From contig CAAGRN010000051.1 in assembly GCA_900772715.1 (NCBI GenBank), forward strand, positions 1 through 8,336: 8,336 nt of DNA, in the 5' to 3' direction. This stretch comes from an uncultured Subdoligranulum sp. (GTDB lineage Bacteria; Bacillota_A; Clostridia; Oscillospirales; Ruminococcaceae). Below, piece by piece: positions 1 through 6,713 of this stretch; positions within the stretch are counted from its first letter, which is position 1, and each line of letters begins with the position of its first letter. The translations under genes and the position numbers were made by a program. Below the pieces are notes generated by a model that saw only the letters and a list, made by a program, of their open reading frames with translations, was not told the origin of the DNA and made no database searches.

Positions 1-1037
1 GTGGCGACGTCGTGGGGGTGTACGTCCTGCACATTGAAGCTGACCACGCCGCAGCGACCATCCGCCGTCGGCTCGCCGTAGACGGTCAGCCACGGCATGG
101 CGCGCATACCGTCCAGCATCTGCTTGAGCAGGGCGTGTTCGTGCTGCTGCAGGGTCTGCCAGCCGATGGCGGTCATATAATCCAGCGCGGCGGCAAAGCC
201 GACCTCGCCGCCCACGTTGCGGGTGCCGGCCTCAAATTTGCGCGGTCCCTCGGCGTAGGTGGCGGTCTGCTCATGTACGGCGGCAATCATATCGCCGCCG
301 CTTAAAAACGGGGGCATTTTGTCCAAAAGCGCCCGCTTGGCGTACAGCGCACCCACGCCCATGGGCGCGTACAGCTTGTGGGCGGAGCAGGCGGCAAAAT
401 CCACGTCCAGCGCCTTGACGTCCACAGGAACGTGCGGTGCGCTTTGGGCGCAGTCCAGCACGACCACCGCCCCCACGGCGTGGGCGCGCTGTACGATGCT
501 TTCGACGGGGGCGCGCAGCCCCAGCACGTTAGAAACCATCGCTACAGCGACAAGCTTTGTGCGGTCGGTGATTTTTTTGTCCAGCTCCTGCTCGGTCAGG
601 TGTCCGCCCTCGTCGGGGTACAGATACACAAGCTTTGCCCCGGTGGCGGCAGCGACGCGCTGCCACGGCACCAGATTGGAGTGATGCTCTGCCACCGAGA
701 GGGCAATCTCGTCCCCCGCGTGCAGAAAATGCATCCCGTAGCTGTAGGCAACTAAGTTGAGCGATTCGGTGGTGTTTTGGGTAAAGACGATCTCGTCATC
801 CTGCGCGTTGAAGAATTTTGCCACGGTGTGACGTGCATTTTCGTGCGCATCGGTGGCACGCATCGCCAGCTCATACACGCCGCGGTGGGGGTTGGCGTTG
901 TCTCGGCGGTAGTAGTCTGCCACGGCATCCAACACTTGGGTGGGGTGCTGGGTGGTGGCGGCGCTGTCCAGATAGACAAGGCGGTTGCCGTTTTCGTCCG
1001 CCGCCAAAATCGGAAAATCAGCGATCCAAGGGTTCAT
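1..1037 (-). CDS. sufS: SufS cysteine desulfurase, C-terminus cut off by the window edge
   Basis: A class V aminotransferase-fold, PLP-dependent cysteine desulfurase. It takes sulfur from L-cysteine as an enzyme persulfide and passes it to SufU/SufE and the SufBCD scaffold in the cytoplasm. The frame is open on the minus strand for 345 complete codons. It shows the N-terminal YLDSAATTQ segment (about 22-30), NPHRG (49-53), the EHHSN cofactor-stacking histidine region (117-121), LDCAQS (194-199, Asp195/Gln198) and SAHK (218-221), whose Lys221 is the Schiff-base lysine. Family members are about 405-410 residues, so roughly 60 residues, including the loop with the catalytic cysteine, lie beyond the left edge. 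The start overlaps the end of sufD by 20 bases, suggesting translational coupling. An in-frame ATG two codons upstream (1043) is an equally possible start, because the only Shine-Dalgarno-like AAAGG lies 4 bases from it and 10 from the chosen ATG. The Suf context argues for SufS over IscS/NifS. Confidence 0.95.
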   Translation of the reverse strand, partial: MNPWIADFPILAADENGNRLVYLDSAATTQHPTQVLDAVADYYRRDNANPHRGVYELAMRATDAHENARHTVAKFFNAQDDEIVFTQNTTESLNLVAYSYGMHFLHAGDEIALSVAEHHSNLVPWQRVAAATGAKLVYLYPDEGGHLTEQELDKKITDRTKLVAVAMVSNVLGLRAPVESIVQRAHAVGAVVVLDCAQSAPHVPVDVKALDVDFAACSAHKLYAPMGVGALYAKRALLDKMPPFLSGGDMIAAVHEQTATYAEGPRKFEAGTRNVGGEVGFAAALDYMTAIGWQTLQQHEHALLKQMLDGMRAMPWLTVYGEPTADGRCGVVSFNVQDVHPHDVA

Positions 1038-2103
1038 ACGCATCCAGCCTTTCTGCCATAAAGTGGCGTACCTCCTGCCGCAGCGCCTCGCCGGGCAGCT
1101 TTTCGATGGCGGGGGCAAAGCGGGCGTCCACCATCAGGCGGCGCGCCTGTGCAGCGCTCAGCCCGCGCGAGCGCAGGTAGTAGAGTTTGGCTTCGTCCAG
1201 ACGCCCCACGCTGGCGGCATGCTGCCCCTCGACCCGCTCTTCCCCGCAGAGGATCAGCGGCGCGGTGCGGTTGCGCACGCGCGGGTCAAACAGCAGCACA
1301 TCCTCACTCTCGTGACCGATGCCGTTCACGGCGCCGCGCTGAAAATCCACGGTGCCGCGCAGGATTTTGTCTGCCTCGTCCGTCAGCACACCGGCGGTGT
1401 GCATCTCGCACACGGTGTCCTTGGCGGTGTGTACGCTGACATCGTTAAAATCCAGCAGCTGCCTGCCGCTGCCGTAGTAGGCGGCGGTCAGCTCATACGC
1501 GGCGTGGCAGCTGTGCAAAAAGGCGCGTGTGCCGCACACGGTCAGCGCACCGCCCAGCTCCAACCGCACCTGCTCGACCTTGCCGCCTTGGGCGGTTTCG
1601 GCGGCAACGGCGTTCCAGCGGCGGACACGGCTGCCCAGCAGCTGCACCTGCACCAGCGTTACCACGGCGCCCTGCCCTGCCCGGATGCGGGTCAACTGGG
1701 CAGCGGCGCCGTTTTCGGCTTCGCCGCGCAGCACCTGCACGACGGTCAGGCGGGTGTGGGCGGCGGCGTCCACAGTCAGGTAGCCAACGGTAATCGGGTG
1801 GGCATCATCCAGTGTGGTTTCATACACAAGCGGTGCGGATACGGTTTCGTTTACTGCGATATGACGAACAAAATTTGCATTTTGCAGTATCCATGCGTCG
1901 GCATCGGAACCGACGCCGCTGGCCGCAAAATCGGCAAAATCCGGTGCGGCGGTGCAGACCCCTGTCGGCAGCGGGCTTTCGATGACCTGTGCGGTGTTCA
2001 CGCTGCCGATCGGTGCGGCGGGCAGTGCAGCCGCCGCAGGGGCAGCGTTTACGCCAAGCCGATTCCATGTGGGTACCGGCAGGCGGTTGAGTGTTGTGTT
2101 CAT
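1018..2103 (-). CDS. sufD: SufD, Fe-S cluster scaffold subunit
   Basis: SufD pairs with SufB and the ATPase SufC in the SufBC2D complex that assembles nascent iron-sulfur clusters. The product is 361 residues. The N-terminal third is alanine-rich and poorly conserved, as is usual for SufD. The C-terminal beta-helix and helical part is diagnostic: LLDFNDVSVHTAKDT (about 216-230), RGTVDFQRGAV (249-259), and CGEERVEGQHAASVGRLDEA (286-305) leading into YYLRSRGL. His295 sits at the position of the cluster-assembly histidine of E. coli SufD. A longer frame with a GTG start at 2112 exists, but that GTG lies inside the AGGTGA ribosome site, so the ATG at 2103 (5 bases downstream of AGGTGA) is preferred. 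Its 3' end overlaps the sufS start. It is distinguished from SufB by shorter length and by lacking the CESLMLDDRSRSDT segment. Confidence 0.93.
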   Translation of the reverse strand: MNTTLNRLPVPTWNRLGVNAAPAAAALPAAPIGSVNTAQVIESPLPTGVCTAAPDFADFAASGVGSDADAWILQNANFVRHIAVNETVSAPLVYETTLDDAHPITVGYLTVDAAAHTRLTVVQVLRGEAENGAAAQLTRIRAGQGAVVTLVQVQLLGSRVRRWNAVAAETAQGGKVEQVRLELGGALTVCGTRAFLHSCHAAYELTAAYYGSGRQLLDFNDVSVHTAKDTVCEMHTAGVLTDEADKILRGTVDFQRGAVNGIGHESEDVLLFDPRVRNRTAPLILCGEERVEGQHAASVGRLDEAKLYYLRSRGLSAAQARRLMVDARFAPAIEKLPGEALRQEVRHFMAERLDAYEPLDR

Positions 2104-2144
2104 AAAAATCACCTATACAATCCTAAAAATCACCTATGCCATCC
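2103..2144. repeat. 21-base tandem duplication in the sufB-sufD gap
   Basis: Two adjacent 21-base units (2103-2123 and 2124-2144, both beginning TAAAAATCACCTAT on the plus strand) differ at only two positions. Each carries the minus-strand AGGTGATTTTTA ribosome-site sequence. Only the copy next to sufD is followed by ATG; in the other copy the corresponding triplet is AGG. The repeat fills most of the 56 bases between the sufB stop and the sufD start, so it looks like a local slippage or duplication event. Confidence 0.85.
2109..2114 (-). promoter_or_regulatory. sufD ribosome binding site
   Basis: On the minus strand this reads AGGTGA, followed by five T bases and then ATG. It decides the sufD start: the upstream in-frame GTG (2112-2110) is part of this site and cannot sensibly be the start codon. 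It belongs to the left copy of a tandem duplication; the second copy of the site is at 2130-2135. Confidence 0.65.
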
Positions 2145-2159
2145 TATGCTGCGGCAGCC

Positions 2160-3578
2160 TTAGCCGATACTGCCCTTCATTTCCAGATGAATCAGGTTGT
2201 TCATCTCGACGGCGTATTCCAGCGGCAGTTCCTTGGCGATCGGCTCGGCAAAGCCGCCTACGATCAGCGCGCGGGCGTCCTCCTCCGAGATGCCGCGGCT
2301 CATCAGGTAAAAGACGGCATCCTCGCTGATACGTCCGATCTTTGCCTCGTGGCCGACATCGACCTTGTCGCAGCGGATGTCCATCTCGGGGATGGTGTCG
2401 GAGCGCGAACGGTCGTCCAGCATCAGCGACTCACAGCTGACACTCGATTTGCTGCCCTCGGCGTTCGGCAGCACGACGACGCAGGAACGGAAGTTCGAGA
2501 TGCCGCCGTCACGCGCCAGACTCTTGGTGGAAATATGGCTGGTGGTGTGCGGCGCGGCGTGTACCACCTTGGCGCCGGTGTCCAGTTCCTGCCCGGCACC
2601 GGCAAAGGTGATGCCGGTAAATTCCATCCGCGCGCCCTCGCCCTGCAGGATGCTCATGGGGTACAGGCAGGAGGTGTGCGAGCCGAAAGAACCCGACACC
2701 CACTCGATGGTGCCGCCCGCCGCGACCTTGGCGCGTTTGGTGTTGAGGTTGTACATATTTTTGGACCAGTTTTCAATGGTCGAATACCGCACGCGGGCGT
2801 TTTCGCCGACGTAGATTTCCACGCAACCGGCGTGCAGGTTGGCAACGTTGTATTTGGGGGCAGAGCAGCCCTCGATAAAATGCAGGTAGGCGCCCTTTTC
2901 CACAATAATCAGCGTATGCTCAAACTGCCCGGCGCCGGGCGCGTTGAGCCGGAAATACGATTGCAGCGGGATCTCAACGTGTACGCCCGCCGGGACATAC
3001 ACAAAGCTGCCGCCGCTCCACACCGCGCCGTGCAGCGCCGCAAACTTGTGGTCTGTGGGCGGGACCAGCTTCATAAAATGGGTACGAACCAGCTCGGCGT
3101 ATTCGCCCTGCAGGGCGCTTTCCATATCGGTGTAGACAACGCCCTGCGCGGCGACCTCGGCGCGGACGTTGTGGTAGACGACCTCGGAATCATACTGCGC
3201 GCCCACGCCCGCCAGACCTGAGCGCTCTGCCTGCGGAATGCCGAGGCGCTCAAAGGTGTTTTTGATGTCGGTGGGCACATCGCTCCATTTGCCCTGCATG
3301 GCGGTGTTGGGGCGCACATACGTCACGATGTTGCGCATATCCAGCCCGCTGATGTCCGGTCCCCAGTTTTGCACGGGGGTGCGGTCGTAGATTTGCAGGG
3401 ATTGCAGGCGGAAGTCCCGCATCCAGGCGGGGTCGTGCTTTTCGGCAGAAATCTGCTCCACGATCTCCGACGTCAGACCGGAGCCGACCTCAAACGCGGC
3501 GTTGGCGGCATCCTTGATGTCGTAGATGCTGCGGTCCACGGCGGCAACGTTGGTTTTTTCGGTTTCGTAAGCCCTCAT
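2160..3578 (-). CDS. sufB: SufB, Fe-S cluster scaffold subunit
   Basis: SufB is the main scaffold on which SufS-derived sulfur and iron are joined; it works with SufC and SufD. The product is 472 residues, normal for the family. Visible landmarks are QNWGPDISGLD (70-80), the GVVYTDME segment (146-153), the beta-helix core with WSGGSFVYVPAGVHVEIPLQ (187-206), EGCSAPKY (236-243), the conserved NWSKNMYNLNTKR (270-282) and GSFGSHTSCLYPM (296-308), and CESLMLDDRSRSDT (382-395). Cys382 aligns with the sulfur-accepting cysteine of E. coli SufB (Cys405) and GHEAKIG begins at 409. The start ATG overlaps the sufC stop as ATGA, with an AAGGGGG ribosome site inside the end of sufC (3589-3595), so the two are translationally coupled. 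Nothing is missing or broken. Confidence 0.97.
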   Translation of the reverse strand: MRAYETEKTNVAAVDRSIYDIKDAANAAFEVGSGLTSEIVEQISAEKHDPAWMRDFRLQSLQIYDRTPVQNWGPDISGLDMRNIVTYVRPNTAMQGKWSDVPTDIKNTFERLGIPQAERSGLAGVGAQYDSEVVYHNVRAEVAAQGVVYTDMESALQGEYAELVRTHFMKLVPPTDHKFAALHGAVWSGGSFVYVPAGVHVEIPLQSYFRLNAPGAGQFEHTLIIVEKGAYLHFIEGCSAPKYNVANLHAGCVEIYVGENARVRYSTIENWSKNMYNLNTKRAKVAAGGTIEWVSGSFGSHTSCLYPMSILQGEGARMEFTGITFAGAGQELDTGAKVVHAAPHTTSHISTKSLARDGGISNFRSCVVVLPNAEGSKSSVSCESLMLDDRSRSDTIPEMDIRCDKVDVGHEAKIGRISEDAVFYLMSRGISEEDARALIVGGFAEPIAKELPLEYAVEMNNLIHLEMKGSIG

Positions 3579-4333
3579 TTTGCGGCATCCCCCTTTACCG
3601 AGGCAAAGCCCTCCTGCAAAATTTCGTTGACCAGCGCACCGCTGCCGGTGCGCACAATGCGGGCATCGTCCAGAACGTGGACAAAATCCACGGTCAGCTC
3701 CTCCAGAATTTTGGCGTTGTGGGTGATGATGAGCAGCGCATTGTCGGCGTTGTGGTAGGCGCGCACCCCGGCTGCCACCGTCTTGACGGCGTCCACATCC
3801 AAGCCGGAATCGGTTTCGTCCAGCAGGGCGAGCTTGGGCTTGAGCATCAACAGCTGCAGCATCTCGGACTTTTTCTTTTCGCCGCCGGAGAAGCCGACGT
3901 TCAGGTGGCGGTCGGCGTAGGCGGGGTCGATCTGCAGCGCCTGCATCTGCCGCGCCAGCTCATGCCGGAACGCCATCACCTTGACGGGCTGCCCGGTCAC
4001 GGCACCTTGGGCGGTGCGCAGGAAATTTTCCAGCGTGATGCCGGGAATTTCCTCCGGCGTTTGGAAGGACAGGAACATCCCCAGCCGTGCGCGGACATCG
4101 GCAGGCTCGTGGGTGACATCCTGCCCGCGGAACACAATCTGCCCGCGGGTCACGGTGTAGCGCGGGTCGCCCATCAGGGCGCTCATCAGGGTGGATTTGC
4201 CCGCCCCGTTATGCCCCATAAGGACGTGAACCTCCCCGGGGTTTACCGTAAGGTCAACACCGTCCAGAAGGATCTTGTGTTCCTCCCCCACTGTGACCTG
4301 TAAATCCTTGACCTGCAGCAATGCGCTGTTCAT
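3575..4333 (-). CDS. sufC: SufC, Fe-S assembly ABC-type ATPase
   Basis: A cytoplasmic ABC ATPase without membrane segments; ATP binding by SufC dimers reshapes the SufB-SufD scaffold during cluster assembly. The product is 252 residues, the usual size. It contains Walker A GHNGAGKST (40-48), the Q-loop FQTPEEIPG (90-98), the SufC-type signature FSGGEKKKSEM (148-158), Walker B LALLDETDSGLD (168-179) and the switch histidine in ITHNAK (His205). The signature with three lysines and the DETDSGLD Walker B are typical of SufC and separate it from transporter ATPases. The start is well supported by AAGGAGG (plus-strand 4342-4348) 8 bases upstream. It is the first gene of the operon sufC-sufB-sufD-sufS, behind the divergent intergenic region. 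Confidence 0.97.
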   Translation of the reverse strand: MNSALLQVKDLQVTVGEEHKILLDGVDLTVNPGEVHVLMGHNGAGKSTLMSALMGDPRYTVTRGQIVFRGQDVTHEPADVRARLGMFLSFQTPEEIPGITLENFLRTAQGAVTGQPVKVMAFRHELARQMQALQIDPAYADRHLNVGFSGGEKKKSEMLQLLMLKPKLALLDETDSGLDVDAVKTVAAGVRAYHNADNALLIITHNAKILEELTVDFVHVLDDARIVRTGSGALVNEILQEGFASVKGDAAK

Positions 4334-4355
4334 AGAAAAAGCCTCCTTATTGTGA

Positions 4356-4374
4356 ACGGGGTTTATAACCCAGT
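4356..4374. promoter_or_regulatory. Dyad in the sufC leader (possible operator or small hairpin)
   Basis: A 19-base near-perfect palindrome with AC/GT ends, one mismatch, then GGGTT-TAT-AACCC at the centre. It lies just upstream of the sufC ribosome site and downstream of the predicted promoter, so it would be in the 5' leader RNA. Suf/Isc operons are often controlled by Rrf2-family regulators (IscR, SufR-like) binding dyads near the promoter, but this sequence does not clearly match a consensus I can recall. The role is inferred from position and symmetry only. Confidence 0.4.
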
Positions 4375-4386
4375 GAATTTCTATGA

Positions 4387-4418
4387 ATTATACTATACCA
4401 ATTCGATAGGAAATGCAA
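4387..4418 (-). promoter_or_regulatory. Putative sigma-A promoter of the suf operon
   Basis: Read on the minus strand, a -35-like TTGCAT (4418-4413) is followed after 17 bases by TAGTAT (4395-4390). A perfect TATAAT hexamer overlaps it 3 bases later (4392-4387, spacing 20). The block is AT-rich in a GC-rich genome and gives a leader of about 45 bases before sufC. A weak CTAT-N9-ATAG symmetry (4393-4409) overlaps the -10 and spacer and could be part of an operator. Confidence 0.45.
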
Positions 4419-4436
4419 CCCCCAAAATGAAATTTC

Positions 4437-4469
4437 GGCAAATTCATACCGTTTTATAGGGAATTTGCC
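4437..4469. repeat. 9-base perfect inverted repeat between the divergent promoters
   Basis: GGCAAATTC (4437-4445) and GAATTTGCC (4461-4469) are exact reverse complements separated by 15 bases. The arms are AT-rich and there is no T-tract, so a terminator is unlikely. The site lies about midway between the suf -35 region and the asparagine synthase promoter region. It may be a regulator-binding dyad shared by both promoters. The neighbouring direct repeat CCCCCAAAA (4419-4427 and 4468-4476) overlaps its right end. Confidence 0.5.
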
Positions 4470-4498
4470 CCCAAAACTGCCAAATTTGTGCATAAGGC

Positions 4499-4527
4499 TT
4501 TTATTTTGCGGGCAGTTGTGGTAATAT
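4499..4527 (+). promoter_or_regulatory. Weak candidate promoter of the asparagine synthase gene
   Basis: TTTTAT (4499-4504) and TAATAT (4522-4527) are spaced by 17 bases, and TATAAA overlaps at 4525. The AT-rich composition and position about 45 bases before the start codon fit a promoter, but the -35 match is poor. Confidence 0.25.
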
Positions 4528-4570
4528 AAAAATGTATAACTGTGTTACTTGCATAGAGAGGATAAAAACT

Positions 4571-6421
4571 ATGTGTGGATTTGTAGGCTTTACCGGGCTG
4601 CGTGCCGAGCGCGAGGCGATCTTGCACAAAATGGCGGATCGCATCGTCCACCGCGGTCCGGATATGGAGGGGTACCACCTCAGCGGTGACACCCCGCAGA
4701 CGGCTGTGGCGCTGGGCTTCCGCCGGTTGAGCATCATCGACCTTGCCGCCGGCAAGCAGCCGATGTATAACGAGGACGGCACTGTGGTGGTGGTGTTCAA
4801 CGGCGAAATTTACAACTTTATGCAGCTGCGCACCGAGCTGCAGGCCAAGGGGCATATCTTTACCACCCACTGCGACACCGAGGTCATCCTGCACGGGTAT
4901 GAGGAATACGGCACCGCGCTGGCAGCCAAGCTGCGCGGGATGTTCGCCTTTGTTGTGTGGGACACCAAGACCAACAAAATGTACGGTGCAAGGGATATTT
5001 TTGGCATTAAACCGTTCTATTATACCAAAACCGAGGCGGGCGAGCTTTTGTTTGGCAGCGAGATCAAGAGCCTGCTGGAGCATCCGGGCTTCCGCCGTGA
5101 GGTCAACCCCGAAGCCCTGCGCCCCTACCTGACCTTCCAGTACAGCGCCATGAACGAAACCTTTTTTAAAGGCACCTACAAGCTGCCCCCGGCGCACTGG
5201 TTCACCTTTGAAAACGGCACGATGCACATCGAGCGCTACTGGGACGCCGATTTCCGCCACAAGACATCGCTGACCTACGAGCAGGCTGCCGATGAGATCG
5301 ACGCCCGCGTGCGCGAGAGCGTGGCTGCCCACCGCATCAGCGATGTCAAGGTGGGGTCGTTTTTGTCCGGCGGCGTGGATTCGAGCTATATCACCGCCTG
5401 CCTGATGCCCAACGAAACCTTCTCCGTCGGCTTTGAAAGCCCCGACGGCACCCACAAATTTGACGAAACCACCGAGGCTGCCGAACTGAGCCAGAAGCTG
5501 GGCATCCGCAACTACCGCAATATGCTGACCAAGGAGCAGTGCCTGGAAGCGTTTGCCGACATCCAGTACCATATGGATGAGCCGCAGTCCAACCCGTCCA
5601 GCGTGCCGCTGTATTTCCTGTGCCAGCTTGCCAAGCAGCACGTCACGGTGGTGCTTTCGGGCGAGGGCGCGGACGAAATTTACGCCGGGTACGAATGGTA
5701 CGCCGACACCGACCTGATGAAAAGATACAAGCGTCTGCCCGCCGGGCTGCGCCACGTCGCCAGCGATATCAGCCAGCAGCTTCCCTATTTTAAGGGACAC
5801 GACTTTATCATCAAGGGCAGCGGCAGACCGGAGGATTGGTTTATCGGTCAGGCGCTGGTCTTTGACGAAAAAGAAGCGTATGACATCTTAAAGCCCAAAT
5901 ACCGCGTGGGTCCCACCGCGCGCGAGGTGGCGGCGCCCATCTATGACCGCGTCAAGGATCTGAGCGAGCTGGAGAAAAAGCAGTATCTGGATCTGAACCT
6001 GTGGCTGCCCGGCGATATCCTGCTGAAGGCGGACAAGATGAGTATGGCGCATTCCTTGGAGCTGCGCGTGCCGTATCTTGACCGCGAGGTGCTGCGCGAG
6101 GCAGAAACCTACCCCGTAAGCTACAAGCTGCGCGGCGATACCAAGGCGGTACTGCGCACCGCCGCCAACAAGACCCTGCCCGATGCGTGGGCAAACCGCA
6201 CCAAGAAGGGCTTCCCGGTGCCGATTGCCAAATGGCTGGAGGACCCGGAATTTTCCGCCAAGGTGCGTGCAAAATTCGAGAGCGACGTCGCCGCCGAATA
6301 CTTTGACCAGGATAAGCTGCTGGCGCTTTTGGCAGACCCCAAGCACAACCGCCGCAAGGTCTGGACGGCGCTGACCTTCCTGACATGGCACGAACAGTTT
6401 TTTGAGAAGTTCGATGCGTGA
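4571..6421 (+). CDS. asnB: Glutamine-dependent asparagine synthase (AsnB family)
   Basis: Catalyses ATP-dependent amide transfer from glutamine to a carboxylate, classically aspartate to asparagine. The product is 616 residues, close to Bacillus AsnB/AsnO proteins. The N-terminal class II glutamine amidotransferase domain begins with MCGFVGF; Cys2 is the nucleophile, which fixes the start at 4571 rather than the in-frame ATG at 4532. An AGAGG-like ribosome site lies about 9 bases upstream. Also visible are RRLSIIDL (51-58), FNGEIYN (76-82) and HCDTEV (100-105, Asp102). The synthetase domain has the pyrophosphatase P-loop SGGVDSS (266-272) and LSGEGADEIYAGY (362-374). All catalytic landmarks are intact. 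It is divergent from suf and followed by a repeat-containing gap and peptidoglycan-type ligases. In this family some members amidate muropeptides instead of free aspartate (B. subtilis AsnB on diaminopimelate, Lactococcus AsnH on D-Asp), so the true acceptor cannot be read from the sequence. No convincing terminator follows. Confidence 0.93.
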   Translation: MCGFVGFTGLRAEREAILHKMADRIVHRGPDMEGYHLSGDTPQTAVALGFRRLSIIDLAAGKQPMYNEDGTVVVVFNGEIYNFMQLRTELQAKGHIFTTHCDTEVILHGYEEYGTALAAKLRGMFAFVVWDTKTNKMYGARDIFGIKPFYYTKTEAGELLFGSEIKSLLEHPGFRREVNPEALRPYLTFQYSAMNETFFKGTYKLPPAHWFTFENGTMHIERYWDADFRHKTSLTYEQAADEIDARVRESVAAHRISDVKVGSFLSGGVDSSYITACLMPNETFSVGFESPDGTHKFDETTEAAELSQKLGIRNYRNMLTKEQCLEAFADIQYHMDEPQSNPSSVPLYFLCQLAKQHVTVVLSGEGADEIYAGYEWYADTDLMKRYKRLPAGLRHVASDISQQLPYFKGHDFIIKGSGRPEDWFIGQALVFDEKEAYDILKPKYRVGPTAREVAAPIYDRVKDLSELEKKQYLDLNLWLPGDILLKADKMSMAHSLELRVPYLDREVLREAETYPVSYKLRGDTKAVLRTAANKTLPDAWANRTKKGFPVPIAKWLEDPEFSAKVRAKFESDVAAEYFDQDKLLALLADPKHNRRKVWTALTFLTWHEQFFEKFDA

Positions 6422-6488
6422 GCTTGCGCCGTTGTAAAAAACTCAGACTATTAAAAAACAATGGGATGGCTGCGAACTTTCGGCAGGT

Positions 6489-6625
6489 TTGTAGGGAACG
6501 GTCTTGACCGTTCCGTGCAGCCTAGCCGATAATGCGATGTATTGGGAAATAACGCGCCATTCGGCGCGATTTTATGCGCTGCGCGCAGCCAGCGGTACGG
6601 CGCGGTCAAGACACGCGCCCTACAA
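6489..6625. mobile_element. MITE-like palindromic intergenic element
   Basis: A non-coding block of about 137 bases bounded by TTGTAGGG (6489-6496) and CCCTACAA (6618-6625). Similarity of the ends continues inward: after a short unmatched stretch both ends carry TCTTGACCG in inverted orientation, giving imperfect terminal repeats of about 22 bases. Inside are GGAACGGTC-TT-GACCGTTCC (6495-6514), CGCGCC-ATTC-GGCGCG (6553-6568), the 12-base palindrome GCTGCGCGCAGC (6578-6589) and GGCGCG-N9-CGCGCC (6599-6619). There is no obvious target-site duplication and no transposase. This fits a MITE or REP/BIME-like dispersed repeat; I cannot test copy number in one window. Confidence 0.65.
6495..6514. repeat. 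9-bp-arm hairpin at the left end of the intergenic element
   Basis: GGAACGGTC and GACCGTTCC are perfect complements separated by TT. It lies 70 bases downstream of the asparagine synthase stop. There is no following T-tract, so if it ends transcription it does not do so as a classic intrinsic terminator. It could protect the 3' end of the mRNA. Confidence 0.75.
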
Positions 6626-6656
6626 TACTACGCGGGAGAGCGCTTTTTTCAACAAA

Positions 6657-6683
6657 TTGTTTTTTCTTATTAATCTTTATTAT
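6657..6683 (+). promoter_or_regulatory. Weak candidate promoter upstream of the ATP-grasp gene
   Basis: A sharply AT-rich stretch (about 6645-6690) follows the GC-rich repeat. TTGTTT (6657-6662) and TATTAT (6678-6683) form a -35/-10 pair with a short 15-base spacer, and AACAA-A-TTGTT (6651-6661) forms a small dyad over the -35. Position favours a promoter for the ligase genes. The hexamers themselves are weak. Confidence 0.25.
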
Positions 6684-6695
6684 TTTCTGTAAGAT

Positions 6696-6701
6696 GGGGA
6701 G
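6696..6701 (+). promoter_or_regulatory. Ribosome binding site that decides the ATP-grasp start
   Basis: GGGGAG directly abuts an in-frame ATG at 6702, which is too close for initiation, and lies 12 bases before the second in-frame ATG at 6714. The second start gives a protein beginning MSDIIPVFLG, which suits the conserved family N-terminus, so 6714 is preferred although the spacing is a little long. Confidence 0.5.
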
Positions 6702-6713
6702 ATGTTTCCGCCA

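Noticed and set aside
1201..1227. SufD lacking the CSHGAT motif of E. coli SufD (reads GQHAAS here)
   Set aside because: As far as I recall, Firmicute SufD proteins commonly read HAASVG here and keep the key histidine, so this is lineage variation and not a lost active site.
985..3221. Long plus-strand open frames (392 and 361 residues) opposite sufD and sufB
   Set aside because: They are antisense to genes with full family motifs, lack recognisable domains, and arise because GC-rich third positions remove stops from the opposite strand.
4532..4570. Thirteen-codon upstream extension of the asparagine synthase frame
   Set aside because: The catalytic cysteine must be residue 2 after methionine removal, so the ATG at 4571 is the true start.
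4454..5800. 448-residue minus-strand open frame opposite the asparagine synthase gene
   Set aside because: It is antisense to intact catalytic motifs, has no recognisable domain, and its end runs through the AT-rich promoter region. Same explanation for the 347-residue frame opposite the ATP-grasp gene (6906-7949).
6631..6649. Possible intrinsic terminator ending in six T bases
   Set aside because: The stem before the T-run (CGC...GCG) is only about 3 base pairs, too weak to call.
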